A DNA stretch of 64,000 nucleotides, taken from positions 57,682,925-57,746,924 of the forward strand of contig OY821772.1 in NCBI GenBank assembly GCA_963682175.1, read 5' to 3'. The position numbers and the translations under genes are program-made. Each line of letters opens with the position of its first letter. The first letter of the stretch is position 1. The notes under the pieces are model-generated. The model was given only the letters and a program-made list of their open reading frames with translations, did not search any database and had not been told where the DNA came from. Source of the stretch: Triglochin maritima. Taxonomy: Eukaryota > Streptophyta > Magnoliopsida > Alismatales > Juncaginaceae. Shown in pieces: positions 13,401-24,895 of this stretch.

Positions 13401-16400
13401 TTCCGAGTTGAGAATGCAAGTGGAGATAAACCTCCAAACAAGAATTTATTAATTTTGGTAAAAAGAAGAAACTCATCAAATTTACAAGCAGGTGAACCTT
13501 TAGTACCTAGCACTTTGAGCAACCATACCAACAAGAACTGCAGGCCATGCAAAACCTCGAATCTGGAAAAGGCAGGCAGGTGAGGTGCAAGCAAAATATA
13601 TAAAAACAAAATAGCAACTTTAAGCGTCCCTATTAATAAACACTGCAAATCATATTCAAACTGATATCTAATAAGCAGTACAGGTTTTGAGCTGTGAGGT
13701 AGTAGTGTTCACACTTACCCATCCTAATGGTTAATGAATTTTTAGTTTGAGTTTAGAATTAAAGTTCATACGACATTGTACTTTTCACGTCACAACATTT
13801 AGCATGGGTGAACCAGTGGAGATTGATCTTTCTGCATATAGATACCTGGACGTATGTGTTTGCAGCTGGTATTATATGCACATTTTCCGAGCCAATAAAG
13901 CCTAGATAGACAGTTAAATATTCAGAAATGCGATGGTTTTAATTTTTCAAGATCATACTACAAAGCAAAATATCAAAAATAGATTATAGAGACTATAATA
14001 ATAGATTGTCGTTTAACTTGATGTTTGCGAAAAGCAAACTTGAGCAACTAGAGGTGCAAAAGAATATGAATTTTGGATGGTGTGTATTCATATTCTTTTT
14101 TATAAGGATATATGTATCCTTATCCAGGTGATTACGAAAGAGATATAAATACTGACTTTTAAGTTTGTACAGGTATGGATATTGAATTTCAATTTTTGAC
14201 AGGTATGCATATATACAGATATACAATCTGGTGGTGGGTACGGAGACATGTATATTATATTCACAAGGCCTCTGTAGTTTTTCCATATAAGTTTTACGGA
14301 CCTATATATATTATATGTAAAAGGCAATCAATATTAGATATGTACAAAGTTTCACAACTAATAACATAAAATACAATATAGATATATGTATTTGTTTTGT
14401 ATTTCATCCTTCATGTATACATAAGTTGTGTTTTTAAGGATATGGATGTCTTTTTCAAATAGATACTAATTTGTTAGTCATACATGAGGATCAGCTCGGA
14501 TGGTATTTAATTTATCCAAGCTTGGACTTTTTTAACATTAGTACTGTACTTCTTGTAATTAGTTCAAATTTGACATTCCCATAAGGCAACTTTATTTCGA
14601 GCACCTCAAGAAAAAGGTTTTTCTGAATTATCTAAACACAGTACGGTTTATATAATAACATCAGTATGAAATTTCTTCAAAAACACTCAAATTATATTCA
14701 ATGAAATTAGCTATTACAGTTCCAAAATATAGAAATAAACAAATCAGATGGGTATATACCGGTTAAAATTGATGTACCCAGGAACTTTGTAAACAAAAAC
14801 ATCCCCAAGCCACAGCTGAAAGCAACAAATAGCAGCATGGATATCTGGTGTTGGGCTAAAGCTTTGTCCTGGACAATATTGTTCGGTTAATAGTGTTTTG
14901 ACGGAATAAACACTGTTAATAGAAATAACACATTTAAAAAAGAAAAATCATCACATATTTACATTTAAAACTTATGATTTATCTTTTGCTATTTCCAGCT
15001 AGAGATTTGGGTTGAGAAAAACAGTGCTGATGTAACTATCTAAATTTAAAGGAGATGATCACAGAAAGAACATGAAAACCGCCTGAATCTGCTTACCAAG
15101 GTCCTAGGGCAGAAAATTGGTTCACAAAAAAACACCAACATACATTCTGAACAGTTTATGATGGGTTTGGAGGTCATGATACTGGTCACGAAGCAACTAG
15201 TATTTCATTATAAGATAACATCTTCCTTCGTCATACCGTTCTCTATTGCTCCATTACCAATGCCTTCAAGATAATAAAAAACTTGCCAATTCTAAAATTC
15301 TCCTAAAAAAAGCTTGGCAATTCTAGGATTCTCTTACAAAGCCCATTAGTAAGCCACAAAATATATTGTTCGTTGGCTCAAGTCCACCATGAACCTCAGC
15401 CTCCTTTTTATAGCTTTTTCACTTACATTTGTGCTTCTGCAACAGAGACGGTGCCAATAATTTAGGTCAAGATGATGGGAATTTGTGGGGATAATCCAAT
15501 GGGATCAACAATTCATCTACATATCCAATGGGGGTTAAAATCCAAATGGGTCAAAAACCATGAGTCAGAATACAAAGAAATTTAGGAGCTAAAAAATTCA
15601 ATAATATTTTTACAAATCAGGTCAAATTTCAAAATCCAAGGGGTTGCCCGAACCCCCCTTGAATGTACTTTAGCTGCCCCTATTCTGCAGACTTTAATTG
15701 AGTGGGCCCTATTGATGACAAACCATCCAATTGGCTGTCATTTTTTTGGCGATAACTTGATTGCAAGTCTGCTAGAAATCTACGAACTTTGAATTCTGCT
15801 TTGATCAAGTCCAAATATCAAGCAGGTCATTGTTAATGTCTATGTGAAGCGTAAATGACTAAACTTAATCCTCGCTTTGCATGCTCGTAGAAACATAACG
15901 ACTTTCATTGTCAGTTTGTGTTCAACCTTGGACGCCAAATGTACTCATAAAACAGCTTCTTGAGGTGAGAATGGGATCTCTCTGTTCATTTTAAGTGCAA
16001 TTCGAAATGACACTCACAACAACCTATTAAGGATCCTATTAGCATAACTTATTGAACCCTTAGATATTCTCTGGGATATTCCACGGAATTGCCTGTCCTT
16101 TGTGGCATATTCTTTGTTCACGAAAGAAGTAGGCAACTAATCCGCAACATGTATTCCCACTAACAAGCATTCACGAGTTGGCAAAACTGACCTTCTTCGC
16201 AAGTGCAGTGGCAACCATATTCGACGTCGCAATCGACAGGAACATAAACACATAGCAGAGGTAATCACACAGCACCGTTCCAGGTCCTAACAGAAAACAA
16301 AATCACCAACCAACCAACCCAATAAGAACAACAAAAGCACAAAATACAAACCAAACCAAGAGCGGTAAGTAAACCACCTAAGGCGGCAAGCTCCAAGGAG

Positions 16401-16777
16401 CTACTCTGCCCGATGACGGCAGTATCTATAAGGCTCATCAGCGGCCCGCAGATCCACAACCCGACGGCCGGTCCAGCGAACACCACGATCTCCTTCATCT
16501 GCTTCCAAATGCTCGCCGAATCCAACTCCGACTCCACCTCCACGCTTCCGTCGGGGACCCCAATCTGGGAATCCGAGCGGAGTTGACCATTACCTTGACC
16601 AGGACGGGCGAGGAGAGGTTCGATTCTCTCGTCCGTGACCCCGCCATCGGGGCGGAAGCAGCGGAGCCTGGCGGGGAGGAGGAATCGGGAGGGGAAGGGA
16701 GGAGCGCGAAGGGAGGGTTTGGGGAGGAGGGAAGGGTCAGGGTTTGGTGGAGGGGGGAAGAGGATGGAGAGGGCCAT
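7408..16777 (-). CDS. DTX46: Plastid MATE transporter, EDS5/DTX46-like, copy B (intact, 14 exons)
   Basis: Exons on the minus strand are 16777-16378, 16286-16192, 14868-14760, 13901-13846, 13562-13507, 12032-11894, 11663-11526, 11447-11379, 11299-11189, 9493-9365, 9030-8953, 8291-8220, 7661-7599 and 7509-7408. They sum to 1,617 bases, giving 538 residues and a TAA stop, all in frame with GT-AG borders. The protein begins with a Ser/Pro/Arg-rich transit-like segment of about 80 residues. It then shows MATE landmarks: [114 protein letters not shown] and [18 protein letters not shown]. These match the EDS5/DTX46 branch of the multidrug and toxic compound extrusion family. EDS5 in Arabidopsis exports isochorismate/salicylate from plastids for defence; substrate here is inferred. 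A TATA box lies 34-40 bases upstream of the ATG. Exon 13 needs the acceptor at 7662; the alternative AG ten bases downstream breaks the frame. Confidence 0.9.
8356..8546. repeat. Tandem duplication inside intron 11 of MATE copy B
   Basis: A segment of about 66 bases starting TGTTAAACATTGTTTCTC appears at 8356-8421 and again at 8480-8546, with an AACAAC-rich linker. The two copies are nearly identical, so the duplication is recent. It lies wholly within the intron between exons 11 and 12. Confidence 0.8.
12240..12359. repeat. Possible remnant of a TAGGG-end hAT-like element in intron 5 of copy B
   Basis: A stretch built from variants of AACCGG/CCGGTT-like words ends in GAACACCCCTA, which resembles the right end of the hAT-like elements elsewhere in the window. 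No matching left end or 8-bp duplication was found. Confidence 0.3.
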
Positions 16778-16810
16778 TTGGAGTGGCGGGGAAGGGGGAA
16801 GAGTTGCGGG

Positions 16811-16817
16811 TTTTATA
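16811..16817 (-). promoter_or_regulatory. TATA box of MATE copy B
   Basis: TATAAAA on the minus strand, about 34-40 bases upstream of the ATG at 16777. This spacing implies a very short 5' leader. Confidence 0.6.
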
Positions 16818-17557
16818 GTGTGATGTGGTTGGTTGGGGGGTTTGGGAGTGGTGCTTTTCGAGTGCTTTTGAGGATAGGAACCCTTGCGGCCGACGGGAGG
16901 GACACGTGGACGTCGTAGTGGATGTCACGTGACTGTGGTAGGTGTGTTTGGGATGTTTTTTGTTGGAACTAATTAAATTCCGCAGCCCATGGATCATGGT
17001 GGTGTTCATTCCGTTTATTCAGGAATTGAAGAGATACGGAGATGTAGGATGAGTGGTTGGATTCTTTTTTACAAAAAGTTATATGTTTTGTTTCATTTCA
17101 ACTTATAATTCGAAATTTCAAATATATGAATATGAGTATTATGATTCGATTCCTGTATTTGACTATCTCAAGATAACAAATCCTGCAACTAAGCTAATCT
17201 CAATTATGGAGTAGTTTGATACATTCAGATTTTTGTATTTCTTGTTTTGCTTCTTGAGTTAATTAATTTATTGGCTGGAGGATGTTTGTGTGGTTTTATT
17301 GAAGTTTATTTGGTAATCGAATTCTAGTGTTCTTCGTTTTGGTTTAAAGATGGTTTATTCAAGTTTTGGTCTGCCTAATACGGATAATTTTGATTCTTCA
17401 GTTTTGCCTCGTTACAAGAGAATGCTTAGGGAAGGTGATAAGGGAATTTGCACACCCCATTTACAGTTTATTTGGTGACGCTAACAACGAAACAACCTTC
17501 GTGTCTGACGGTAAATATTTCATATTTGATTCTCGTGTCTGTCTTTTACACATGGAT
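16818..17557. other. Upstream region of MATE copy B, no gene seen
   Basis: It contains ACGTG cores (for example near 16,903 and 16,926), which are common in plant stress promoters, but nothing more specific. The remainder is AT-rich with no convincing open frame. Confidence 0.4.
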
Positions 17558-18058
17558 TAGGGCTGTAAATGGGTAGGATTTTACTTGCAACCCGTCCCGC
17601 CCCGCCCCGCCCCACCTAACGTGGGTTGCGGACAAAAAATTGTTACCCGCTAACCCGTCACCCGCATAATAAGCGGGGCGGATTGCGGTTTTCTCCAAAC
17701 TCACCCCGCATAACCCGCAACCCGCACAAGTCTTCTATTTTTTTGATTTTTTTTGTATTTAGTTTTGATTTTGTTTGTATTTTTTTTGTATATAGCTTTA
17801 AAAACATACATTGATTTTTTCCCTTGATTTTTGTACTTAGCTTTGATTAAAATAGATAATGTTAAAGAAAATAAATTGATTTTTGTATTTAGCTTTTATA
17901 AAAAAATTAAACCCGCCAACCCGCCCCGCATAGCCTAGTCCATCCTTACGCGGGACGGGTAGCAGATTTTTGTTTGACCCCGCCCCGCCTACCCGCTTAA
18001 CTTTGGTGAGGCGGGTAGCGGTGGGGCGAAAACCCACCCTGTCCCGCTTACAGTCCTA
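17558..18058. mobile_element. hAT-like miniature element, CCCGCC-word core (copy 1)
   Basis: The element begins TAGGGCTGTAAATG and ends CTTACAGTCCTA, an imperfect terminal inverted repeat. The 501-bp body has dense runs of ACCCGC/CCCCGCC near the left end and the reverse complement (GCGGGT, GGGGCGG) near the right end, so it can fold back on itself, with AT-rich DNA between. The ends match the other five members of the family in this window. An 8-bp target duplication is not evident, so the flanks have probably decayed. Confidence 0.6.
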
Positions 18059-18429
18059 GATTGAACAACCACCGTGTTTATTCTTAGGCCTTTTGCATAA
18101 CCCCTTAGGCGTCACTTCAAGTGAAGTTTCAAATTTCTTCCTTACTTGGCATTGCGCAACCGTTACTTCTTCGATATGTCCAACGCATATGTCCTACTCT
18201 CTCAAAGGAACATTAAGAATGATCTTAAACTATTGACAAGAAGATGCTCTCATTACAGGGGAGGAGTGAGAGGTTAGAGTTTGTTTGTAAAGTAGCATAC
18301 TAGCATTGAGACAACCATCAAACTGCAATTTACCTGAAAACACACGTATATGTTTCGCGACAAGTACAAAGTTGATTCCAACTCCGAAAGGTGTTCAAAC
18401 ATTAAGCGGCTAAGCCCATTGACTTTATG
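18059..18429. other. Intergenic stretch, nothing recognised
   Basis: Ordinary AT-rich sequence between two miniature elements. No coding or repeat structure was seen. Confidence 0.4.
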
Positions 18430-19207
18430 TTCTATTTGGATAACGACTTAGGAGATAAATGAGAGAAAAGAAAAGAAACACATTTTTTTCTTCTTTTTTC
18501 TCTCTTCTCTTGTTTGGATAAACACTATAATAAATAAATTTCTATTCTTTGGTTACAATCTTATAAGAGAAAAAAAAATTCTAAAAAGACTAAAATACCA
18601 TTCTTTTTTGTATTATACAATAACAAACATTATCATACATTATCATAATAATGTTAAGAACTATAAATTATTACAAATAAAATATGTCCACCAAACATGA
18701 AAATTTCAAACTATAAAAACTCGGTAATGTACTAACCAACTTCAAGACAACACATTTTAAAAAAACATTTCTCATGTAAAATAAAATAAATAAACGTACA
18801 AATTCTACGGAAAATACATCAAATGAACTCTTTTTTGTTTTTTCCAACACAATAACATGTGTTGTAACAAAAAAATATTTAAGAATTCTACGAAAACACT
18901 TGAAAGACAACGTCCTCTCACGGGTGGGTGTGGGAAGACGGAACGGAAACGAGTATTTATGGATATTAAATTAGAGTTTTTTAGCGATAGTATTTTGGTC
19001 ACTAAAACATTATTTATTTACTTTTTATCAATTTCTCCCCATTTCTCTCCGTTTCTCTCCAAAATTGGAGAGAAAGTTGAATTACAATTTTGTATTATAA
19101 CATTTCTCTCAAAAAAATCCTTTATTTTCTTTTCTCTTCTTAAGTCGTTATCCAAACAAAAGAAAATCCAACTTTTTTTCTCTTCTTAAGTTCTTAACCA
19201 AATAGAA
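18430..19207. mobile_element. Miniature inverted-repeat element, TTCTATTTGG ends
   Basis: The left end TTCTATTTGGATAACGACTT is answered at the right by the reverse complement of TTCTATTTGGTTAAGAACTT. A second inverted copy of TTTGGATAACGACTTA sits just inside the right end (19,141-19,160). The interior is AT-rich with TTTCTCTC runs. No target duplication is clear, so the superfamily is unassigned. Confidence 0.55.
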
Positions 19208-19396
19208 GCTTAGGCTGCAATCCTGTGGATCAAGCCTTATTAGATTGTGGTATAAATTCATGTTCCTTTGGGATAATTCTAATGCAAAAATAATACAATA
19301 GTCCACCAACATCATAAGATAACATCGGATAACGATGGGAAATTTTAAATTAGTGTTGAAAAGTTTTATTTTATGGGAAGTGTGGAAAGTTGTAGC
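19208..19396. other. Short intergenic spacer
   Basis: AT-rich sequence between two transposons with no feature recognised. Confidence 0.4.
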
Positions 19397-19405
19397 AATG
19401 AAAAT

Positions 19406-20035
19406 GGGGGTTTTTGTTTGGGTGCACCTCTAAAAGTCGTTTATTAGGCATTTGCACTCGTGTAATTTTTTATTGCTTCAGAACACCCACAAATCAGACT
19501 AATTGCTTGGGTGCATCTCCCTCTAACATCGTTAACGGATTTCGTGACACTGTTAGTTGTCCCCGTTAAGTTCGAATCCAAACGGTCAACCGAAAACCAA
19601 ACGGTCGACCGAAAACCAAATTGACTCCTTATTTGAGTCAACCGAGTCTAAATATGTTATTTGACAACTAATTAAACACTAATTCGAGCTCTAATTAACA
19701 TAGAAAATATATAGAAAACTCGGTCAGCTCGAATTGTGAGTCAATTTGGTTTTCAGTCGACCATTTGGATTGAACTTAATTGGTGTCTAATTATGTGTCA
19801 AGTAGCATATTTAGACTCGATCATCTCGAATTGAGGGTCAAATTGATTTTCGGTCGACCGTTTGGATTCGAACTTCACGGGAGCAACTAACGGTGTCACG
19901 AAATCCGTTAACGGTGTTTGAGAGAGGTGCACCCGAGCAATTAGTTTGTTTTGTGGACGTTCTGGAGCGATAAAAAAATACACAAGTGCAATGTCTAATA
20001 AACGACTTTTGGAGGTGCACCCAAGCAAAAACCCC
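19406..20035. mobile_element. Mutator-like fold-back element with 9-bp target duplication
   Basis: The element starts GGGGGTTTTTGTTTGGGTGC and ends with the reverse complement of GGGGTTTTTGCTTGGGTGC. It is flanked by a perfect 9-bp duplication, AATGAAAAT, at 19397-19405 and 20036-20044. The arms pair over more than 200 bases, so most of the 630-bp element is one long palindrome. A 9-bp duplication is typical of Mutator-like elements. Each arm carries CGGT-N2-ACCG dyads, including a pair 19 bp apart at 19584 and 19603. There is no transposase, so it is non-autonomous. Confidence 0.8.
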
Positions 20036-20465
20036 AATGAAAATACGTCATGGAGAAGGAGATCAAGAGAGAAGCAACATTTTTTCCCTTTCTTTCTGAA
20101 AAGAAGTTTCCAACTTTTCATCGAGAGAGAAGCAACGCTGTGAAAGTGAGTCTTCGTGTAATTCTTACAATGAGAACTCGCAGTCGAAGTTGGGCTGCTA
20201 GTTTCTTTTCCCGAAAGGTGAAACATGACAGCGACGTACATTAGCGAAAATGTTGAAATGCAATGCTGAAGCTGCAATGCACTTAGAACTTAAAAGTCAT
20301 CTCGAATGGAGGATATGGGGTGTATTTTGGTCTTCGACGTATTCAGCATTAGCAATCAAATTGAAGTGAGAATTTCTCATACAATAGGCAATTCTAAACT
20401 GCAATAGATTACACCCCCACGGAAATTAACAAGCATTCAAGTAATCAAGTGTAAACAAATCTGAC

Positions 20466-21004
20466 CTCTTTCGCGAGCGCAGTGGCGACCATATTCGACG
20501 TCGCAATCGCCAGCGACGTAAACACATAACACAGATGATCACACAGCACCGTTCCAGGTCCTAACGAAAAACAAAATCACAAATCAAATAAATAACAAAA
20601 ACAAAAGCAGAAAATCAGCAACCAAACCAAAAGGCAGTAAATCAACGACCTAAGGCGGCAAGCTCCAAGGAGCTACTCTGCCCGACGACGGCCGTATCGA
20701 TGAGGCTCATCAACGGCCCGCAGATCCACAACCCGACGGCTGGTCCGGCGAACGCCAGAATCTCCGTCGTCTGCTTCCAAATGCTCGCCGAATCGAACTC
20801 CGAACTCGAGTCAACAGTCCCGATTCGGGAATCGGAACCATTGCGAGCGTCGTGAGAGTCGAAGCAACGGAGAGTAGTGGGGGTGGAGAATGGGAGGGGG
20901 TATTGGGAGGGGAAGGGAGGGGGACGGAGGAGGCGGAGGGAGGGTTTGGGGAGGAGATGGATGTTAGGGTTTGGGGGAAAGAGGAAGGAGAGGGAGAAGG
21001 ACAT
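20466..21004 (-). pseudogene. Plastid MATE transporter, EDS5/DTX46-like, copy C (exons 1-2 only)
   Basis: Exon 1 is 21004-20650 and exon 2 is 20560-20466, with the same splice phases and exon-2 length (95 bases) as copies A and B. The start giving [14 protein letters not shown] is chosen because it aligns with the other copies. The in-frame ATG at 21040 directly abuts the TATA box, so it cannot be in the mRNA. Exon 1 keeps [19 protein letters not shown]; exon 2 keeps [14 protein letters not shown]. No exon 3 or later exon exists on the left: the sequence passes through about 420 bases of spacer into a fold-back element and then unrelated DNA. The first two exons look undamaged, so a short transit-peptide-plus-one-helix product is conceivable. 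A functional transporter is not. It is called a 3'-truncated duplicate. Confidence 0.75.
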
Positions 21005-21040
21005 TTGGATTGGCGGGGTTGGAAGAGGAAAGAGGGACAT

Positions 21041-21047
21041 TTTTATA
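21041..21047 (-). promoter_or_regulatory. TATA box of MATE copy C
   Basis: TATAAAA on the minus strand about 37-43 bases upstream of the chosen ATG, within GGGTATAAAAATG. The fold-back element begins 18 bases further upstream, so the ancestral distal promoter has been displaced by about 1.2 kb. Confidence 0.55.
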
Positions 21048-21064
21048 CCCTTTTAAATCAAATT

Positions 21065-22244
21065 GGGGTTTTTGCTTGGATGCACTTGCAAAAGGGATTT
21101 ATTGGACCTGTGTTCATCCAAAGTTTTTTATTGACCACAAACACTTGCAAAAACCATTATTTACTTTGGTGCAATCCTCGTCTAACGTCGTTAACGAATT
21201 TCCGTTAGACTCTGACGTCGTAAACAGCAAACATGCAGTATTTAACCCCGCCTACCACACATATAGTTCGGTCGACCGTTACAAATCCGGTCATCCGAAC
21301 CTATAATTCTGAGGTGTATCTCTTCTTGGAAACAGACGACCGAATCCAATTCGGACATCCGTTTCTGGGGTTCCAATGATGTTATGAAATCTCTATAGGC
21401 TTGGAAACGACGTCCGAATGGGATTTGACCGTATGTTTGCTTAATGATTTGTCGTTTTTCGTATGCATTTGCTTTTGTATCACTGTTATCCTCCCTTTTA
21501 GTAATAAAATTCCACATTCTTATTGGGTCTATGGGTCTGATGAAGAATGCAGGGGTAAAGTTAAAAAGTTAACCACGCTTCAGGTTCGATCGCTGGAATT
21601 CCACTCCGACGACCGTTTCCAAGATGACAGATACTTCAAGGGATTCAGTGGAACCCCAGAAATGGGTGTCTAAATTGGATTTGGTCGTCCATTTCCAAGA
21701 AGAGATACACCTCAGAATTCAAGGTTCGAATGACCGGATTTGTAACGGTCGATCGAACTATACGTGTGGTAGACATGGTCAAATGCTGCATGTTTGCCGT
21801 TAACGGCTTCAGAGTCTAACAGAAATCTGTTAACGACGTTAGACGGTGAGCACACCAAAGCAAATACTGGGGTTTGCAAGTGTTTGTGGTCAATAAAAAA
21901 ACTTCGGCTAAGCAAAGGTCCAATAAACTACTTGCCCAATAAACTTCGGTTCGCAAAAGATGAAGGAGAAACGCGACGTTTTCAGGACACTTGGAACTAA
22001 ATCCAACTTCTGAAATTTGATGAGATGTAATTATTTCCTTAAACTACTTGCCATTAACGTGATTTCAATTAGGTGGTAGGGAGAAGCCGGTTATGCATGT
22101 GGCATATGCCCGCGAACCCAACGAAAAAATTTGGTAGATGTAAACATTTCTTTAGTAATAAATTCTTAGAGGCTAAGCCTCCATTTTGCTTTGCAAAAAA
22201 AGGTCCAATAAACTTTTTTTGCAAGTGCACCCAAGCAAAACCCC
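21065..22244. mobile_element. Fold-back element of the same family, inserted at the copy C promoter
   Basis: It begins GGGGTTTTTGCTTGGATGC and ends with the reverse complement of GGGGTTTTGCTTGGGTGC, the same termini as the element at 19406-20035. The left arm (about 21,065-21,400) pairs with a right arm (about 21,640-21,935). The right end is duplicated or interrupted, because another terminal block occurs at 22,198-22,244. Dyads CGGT-N2-ACCG occur in both arms (a pair at 21270/21289, 19 bp apart). A 9-bp target duplication is not preserved. Confidence 0.65.
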
Positions 22245-22633
22245 AAAAAAATACGATCGGATTTGTATATTCAAATTCGTATAGTATGATATGGTATTGA
22301 TATAAATTCGTTTAAATGTGGCACTCTATTGATATTGACAATGTTACGACTATATATGATGACATTATTCGTATTTGTATTGGAATGGTCAATTTCAAGA
22401 ATTTTATATAAGTAAAAAAATATAATAATTTATGCATATACGTATTTAATTGTTATCTCATCCTCTAAAATCCAAATAAGATAAGTGGAAATCAAAAAAT
22501 AACTATATTACCATTTGCATTCGTTATACAATATGGTATAAATATAGAAAAGTCAATATCCACTTTTTATTTGGGTTGTTTTCACGTGGAGTGGTTTGTA
22601 GGTTTGTTTGGGATTTCAGAACTTCTTTTTTGC

Positions 22634-23214
22634 TAGGGTTGTAAATGATGTGAATTTTATCTGCAAACTCGTCCCGCCTAATGCGGATAGAGACCAAAAA
22701 AATATTACCCACCAACCCTCATACCCGCCACTCGCATAACCCTCCTACTAAGCGGGGCGGGTTGCGGTTGTCTCGTAACCCACCCCGCATAACCCGTAAC
22801 CTGTCTAACTTGAATGTTTCAATATTTTCATTGTTTGACGTTGGAGTTTGTTATGTTATAATAAATATTTTTATTGTTTGATGTTGGAGTTTGTTATATT
22901 ATAACGAGTGTTATTGTTATATGTTGATGTTCGTTATGAATAACGAATGTAATTTTTATAAACTTATAATGAATATTTATGTTAGAATTTATTATTATTT
23001 AGTTCATGTTTCAATGTTTTATAATGAATATTATTAGAACAAAATGTGGTGAATGATAATTATTTCTCAAGTTTTTTTTTGTTTTTTTTTCTTAGGAAAA
23101 AATCTAAAAAATTAGAAAAACACATCAAACTCACATAACCCTCCCCGCCCCGTCCTGTTTGGACGGGACGGGTAGCGATTTTTTTATTTTTGACCCGACC
23201 CGCTTACACCCCTG
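22634..23214. mobile_element. hAT-like miniature element, CCCGCC-word core (copy 2)
   Basis: The ends are TAGGGTTGTAAATG and CGCTTACACCCCTG. A perfect 8-bp target duplication, TTTTTTGC, lies at 22626-22633 and 23215-23222. As in copy 1, the left part is rich in AACCCGC-type words and the right part in the complement, with an AT-rich centre containing TTTGTTATGTTATAAT-like repeats. Eight-bp duplications and TAGGG ends fit the hAT superfamily. There is no transposase. Confidence 0.8.
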
Positions 23215-23222
23215 TTTTTTGC

Positions 23223-24526
23223 TGACCACGGTGTTGTTCATTTCTTACTGCACTCAAATAACTCATCTCCGTCTCCTGAGGATTTGAAAAGGTTGGATAA
23301 AAGATGGGCTTCCAGTACTCAACCAATATTCATCGACATAATCCACAGAACATGCGTATTGCATGTAGCTTGGGACGATCATGTACTTCAAGATCATATC
23401 ACGAGCATTTTATATAATAGGAAAAAGATAAATACGGAGTTTGTCCTGCTATAAAAGCGATGTGCGCAGAGTACATGTACATTAGTACAAAAAACGAACG
23501 AAGCAAATTACAATTTATCAGAATTTACATGTGCAACGTTTAAAACTCGGAGTATAAAATAAGCCCAAGTGTGCTGGGCGCTCTAACCTCATGCGGATTG
23601 ACTTTTAGCTTGTGGATCGGGCATCATTGGATCGGGTATAAATCCTTATTCGTTTGGAATATTCAATACAAAAACGATACAATTTTCCACCCATATCACA
23701 TCACACAACGAAAAGAATTTGAAATTATTGTCCGGAAAATGAGTAACGTTGTTGAAAGTGAAGCTTCCTGTATTTATTTCTTAAATTAAGAACTCAAACT
23801 TGAAGTTTGACTATTAGGATTTCCTTGACCAAGCCAAGTTCCATTGACCAGTCGCACTTGACGTGGCTGCAATTTTAACACCGTTTTAGATTAGCATCGG
23901 TCAATATTGCAGTTTTGGAGAAACGAGGAAACTTCGATCCCAGTTGCTACAAGGAATTTCATTAGAACGAGTTGTTAACTTTTGGCATTTGTTTAGATTT
24001 TGTTAGGAAGGTTACTGACCAGGAAAGCTAATGACCCGGTGATTAGAGGATGGTGAAGGGGAGGATTTATGAGGTGACACAATTTGATTGGGTGCTTAGA
24101 GGTCACATGGTTGTTAGAGTTAGTTTTAGTAGTTAGAGTTAGTTGAGTTGGAGTGGTTGTTGTATCCTGTAAATAGGTCATCACTTGTATTTGTATAATG
24201 ATTGATTTGAATAATGAAATATTATTTTGGTTATGGTATTTGTATGGAGTTTCGTGCCACCTGAAGAGCACTAATCATATTTTGTTCGTAGTTGATTATC
24301 GCATTCGCGATTCTGTCCGGAGAAGATCCATCAGACGTTATCACTATGGTTTACAACGATGGTGGTGAGAAAATTTTCATCCCAATTGAAACACAAACCT
24401 CTATCATGATGATGTTGAATTTCTTCCGGTGTAAGGTTTTGAATCAGAAAGCTTGTTGGAGGTTGGTTGTTCAACGAGCTGGGACTAAGGCAACAAAATT
24501 CTAGCAGCTTATCCTATTGAAGTTTA
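23223..24526. other. Intergenic region with possible LTR fragment, no gene seen
   Basis: From about 23,995 the sequence resembles a plant LTR: TGTTAGGAAGG, then GTAAATAGG and AATAATGAAATATT. No matching partner or target duplication was found. A 70-codon open frame at 24292-24504 is not recognised. Confidence 0.3.
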
Positions 24527-24764
24527 TGACAATATTTGAGATTAAAGAAAGCTTAAGAACAAAGAGAAAGGATTCTTGTATATCTTCTCATGAGGTAATC
24601 ACCTCAATTTATAGTGTACAAAAGAGTCTAAAGAGATAATCTACAACTATATGCAGCAATTATACATAGAAATTCACATGATTTTAGCCTTTGATTATGG
24701 CTAAATGATCTCCTAATTGATCCTATAAATAAGTAGTCATTAACACTGACAACTATTATTTACA
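24527..24764 (-). repeat. 3' LTR of the Copia element
   Basis: On the minus strand the LTR starts TGTAAATAATAG directly after a polypurine tract and ends AATATTGTCA, giving 238 bases with TG...CA ends. A TATA box (TATAAAT) lies inside near 24,614. The matching 5' LTR was not found beside the gag-like sequence near 33.5 kb, so the element is incomplete. Confidence 0.6.
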
Positions 24765-24778
24765 TCCCCCTCAAACTG
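24765..24778 (-). other. Polypurine tract of the Copia element
   Basis: CAGTTTGAGGGGGA on the minus strand, immediately preceding the LTR. This is the usual plus-strand priming site of Copia elements and fixes the element's orientation. Confidence 0.6.
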
Positions 24779-24895
24779 ATGATGTGACATCAGCAGTTTG
24801 CCTATAAAAATATCATGACGATTATGAGGTTAAGTGGTTGACATCATTTCATGCTTATATTTGTATCTTATATTCATTATCTTTCACTTAAACAA

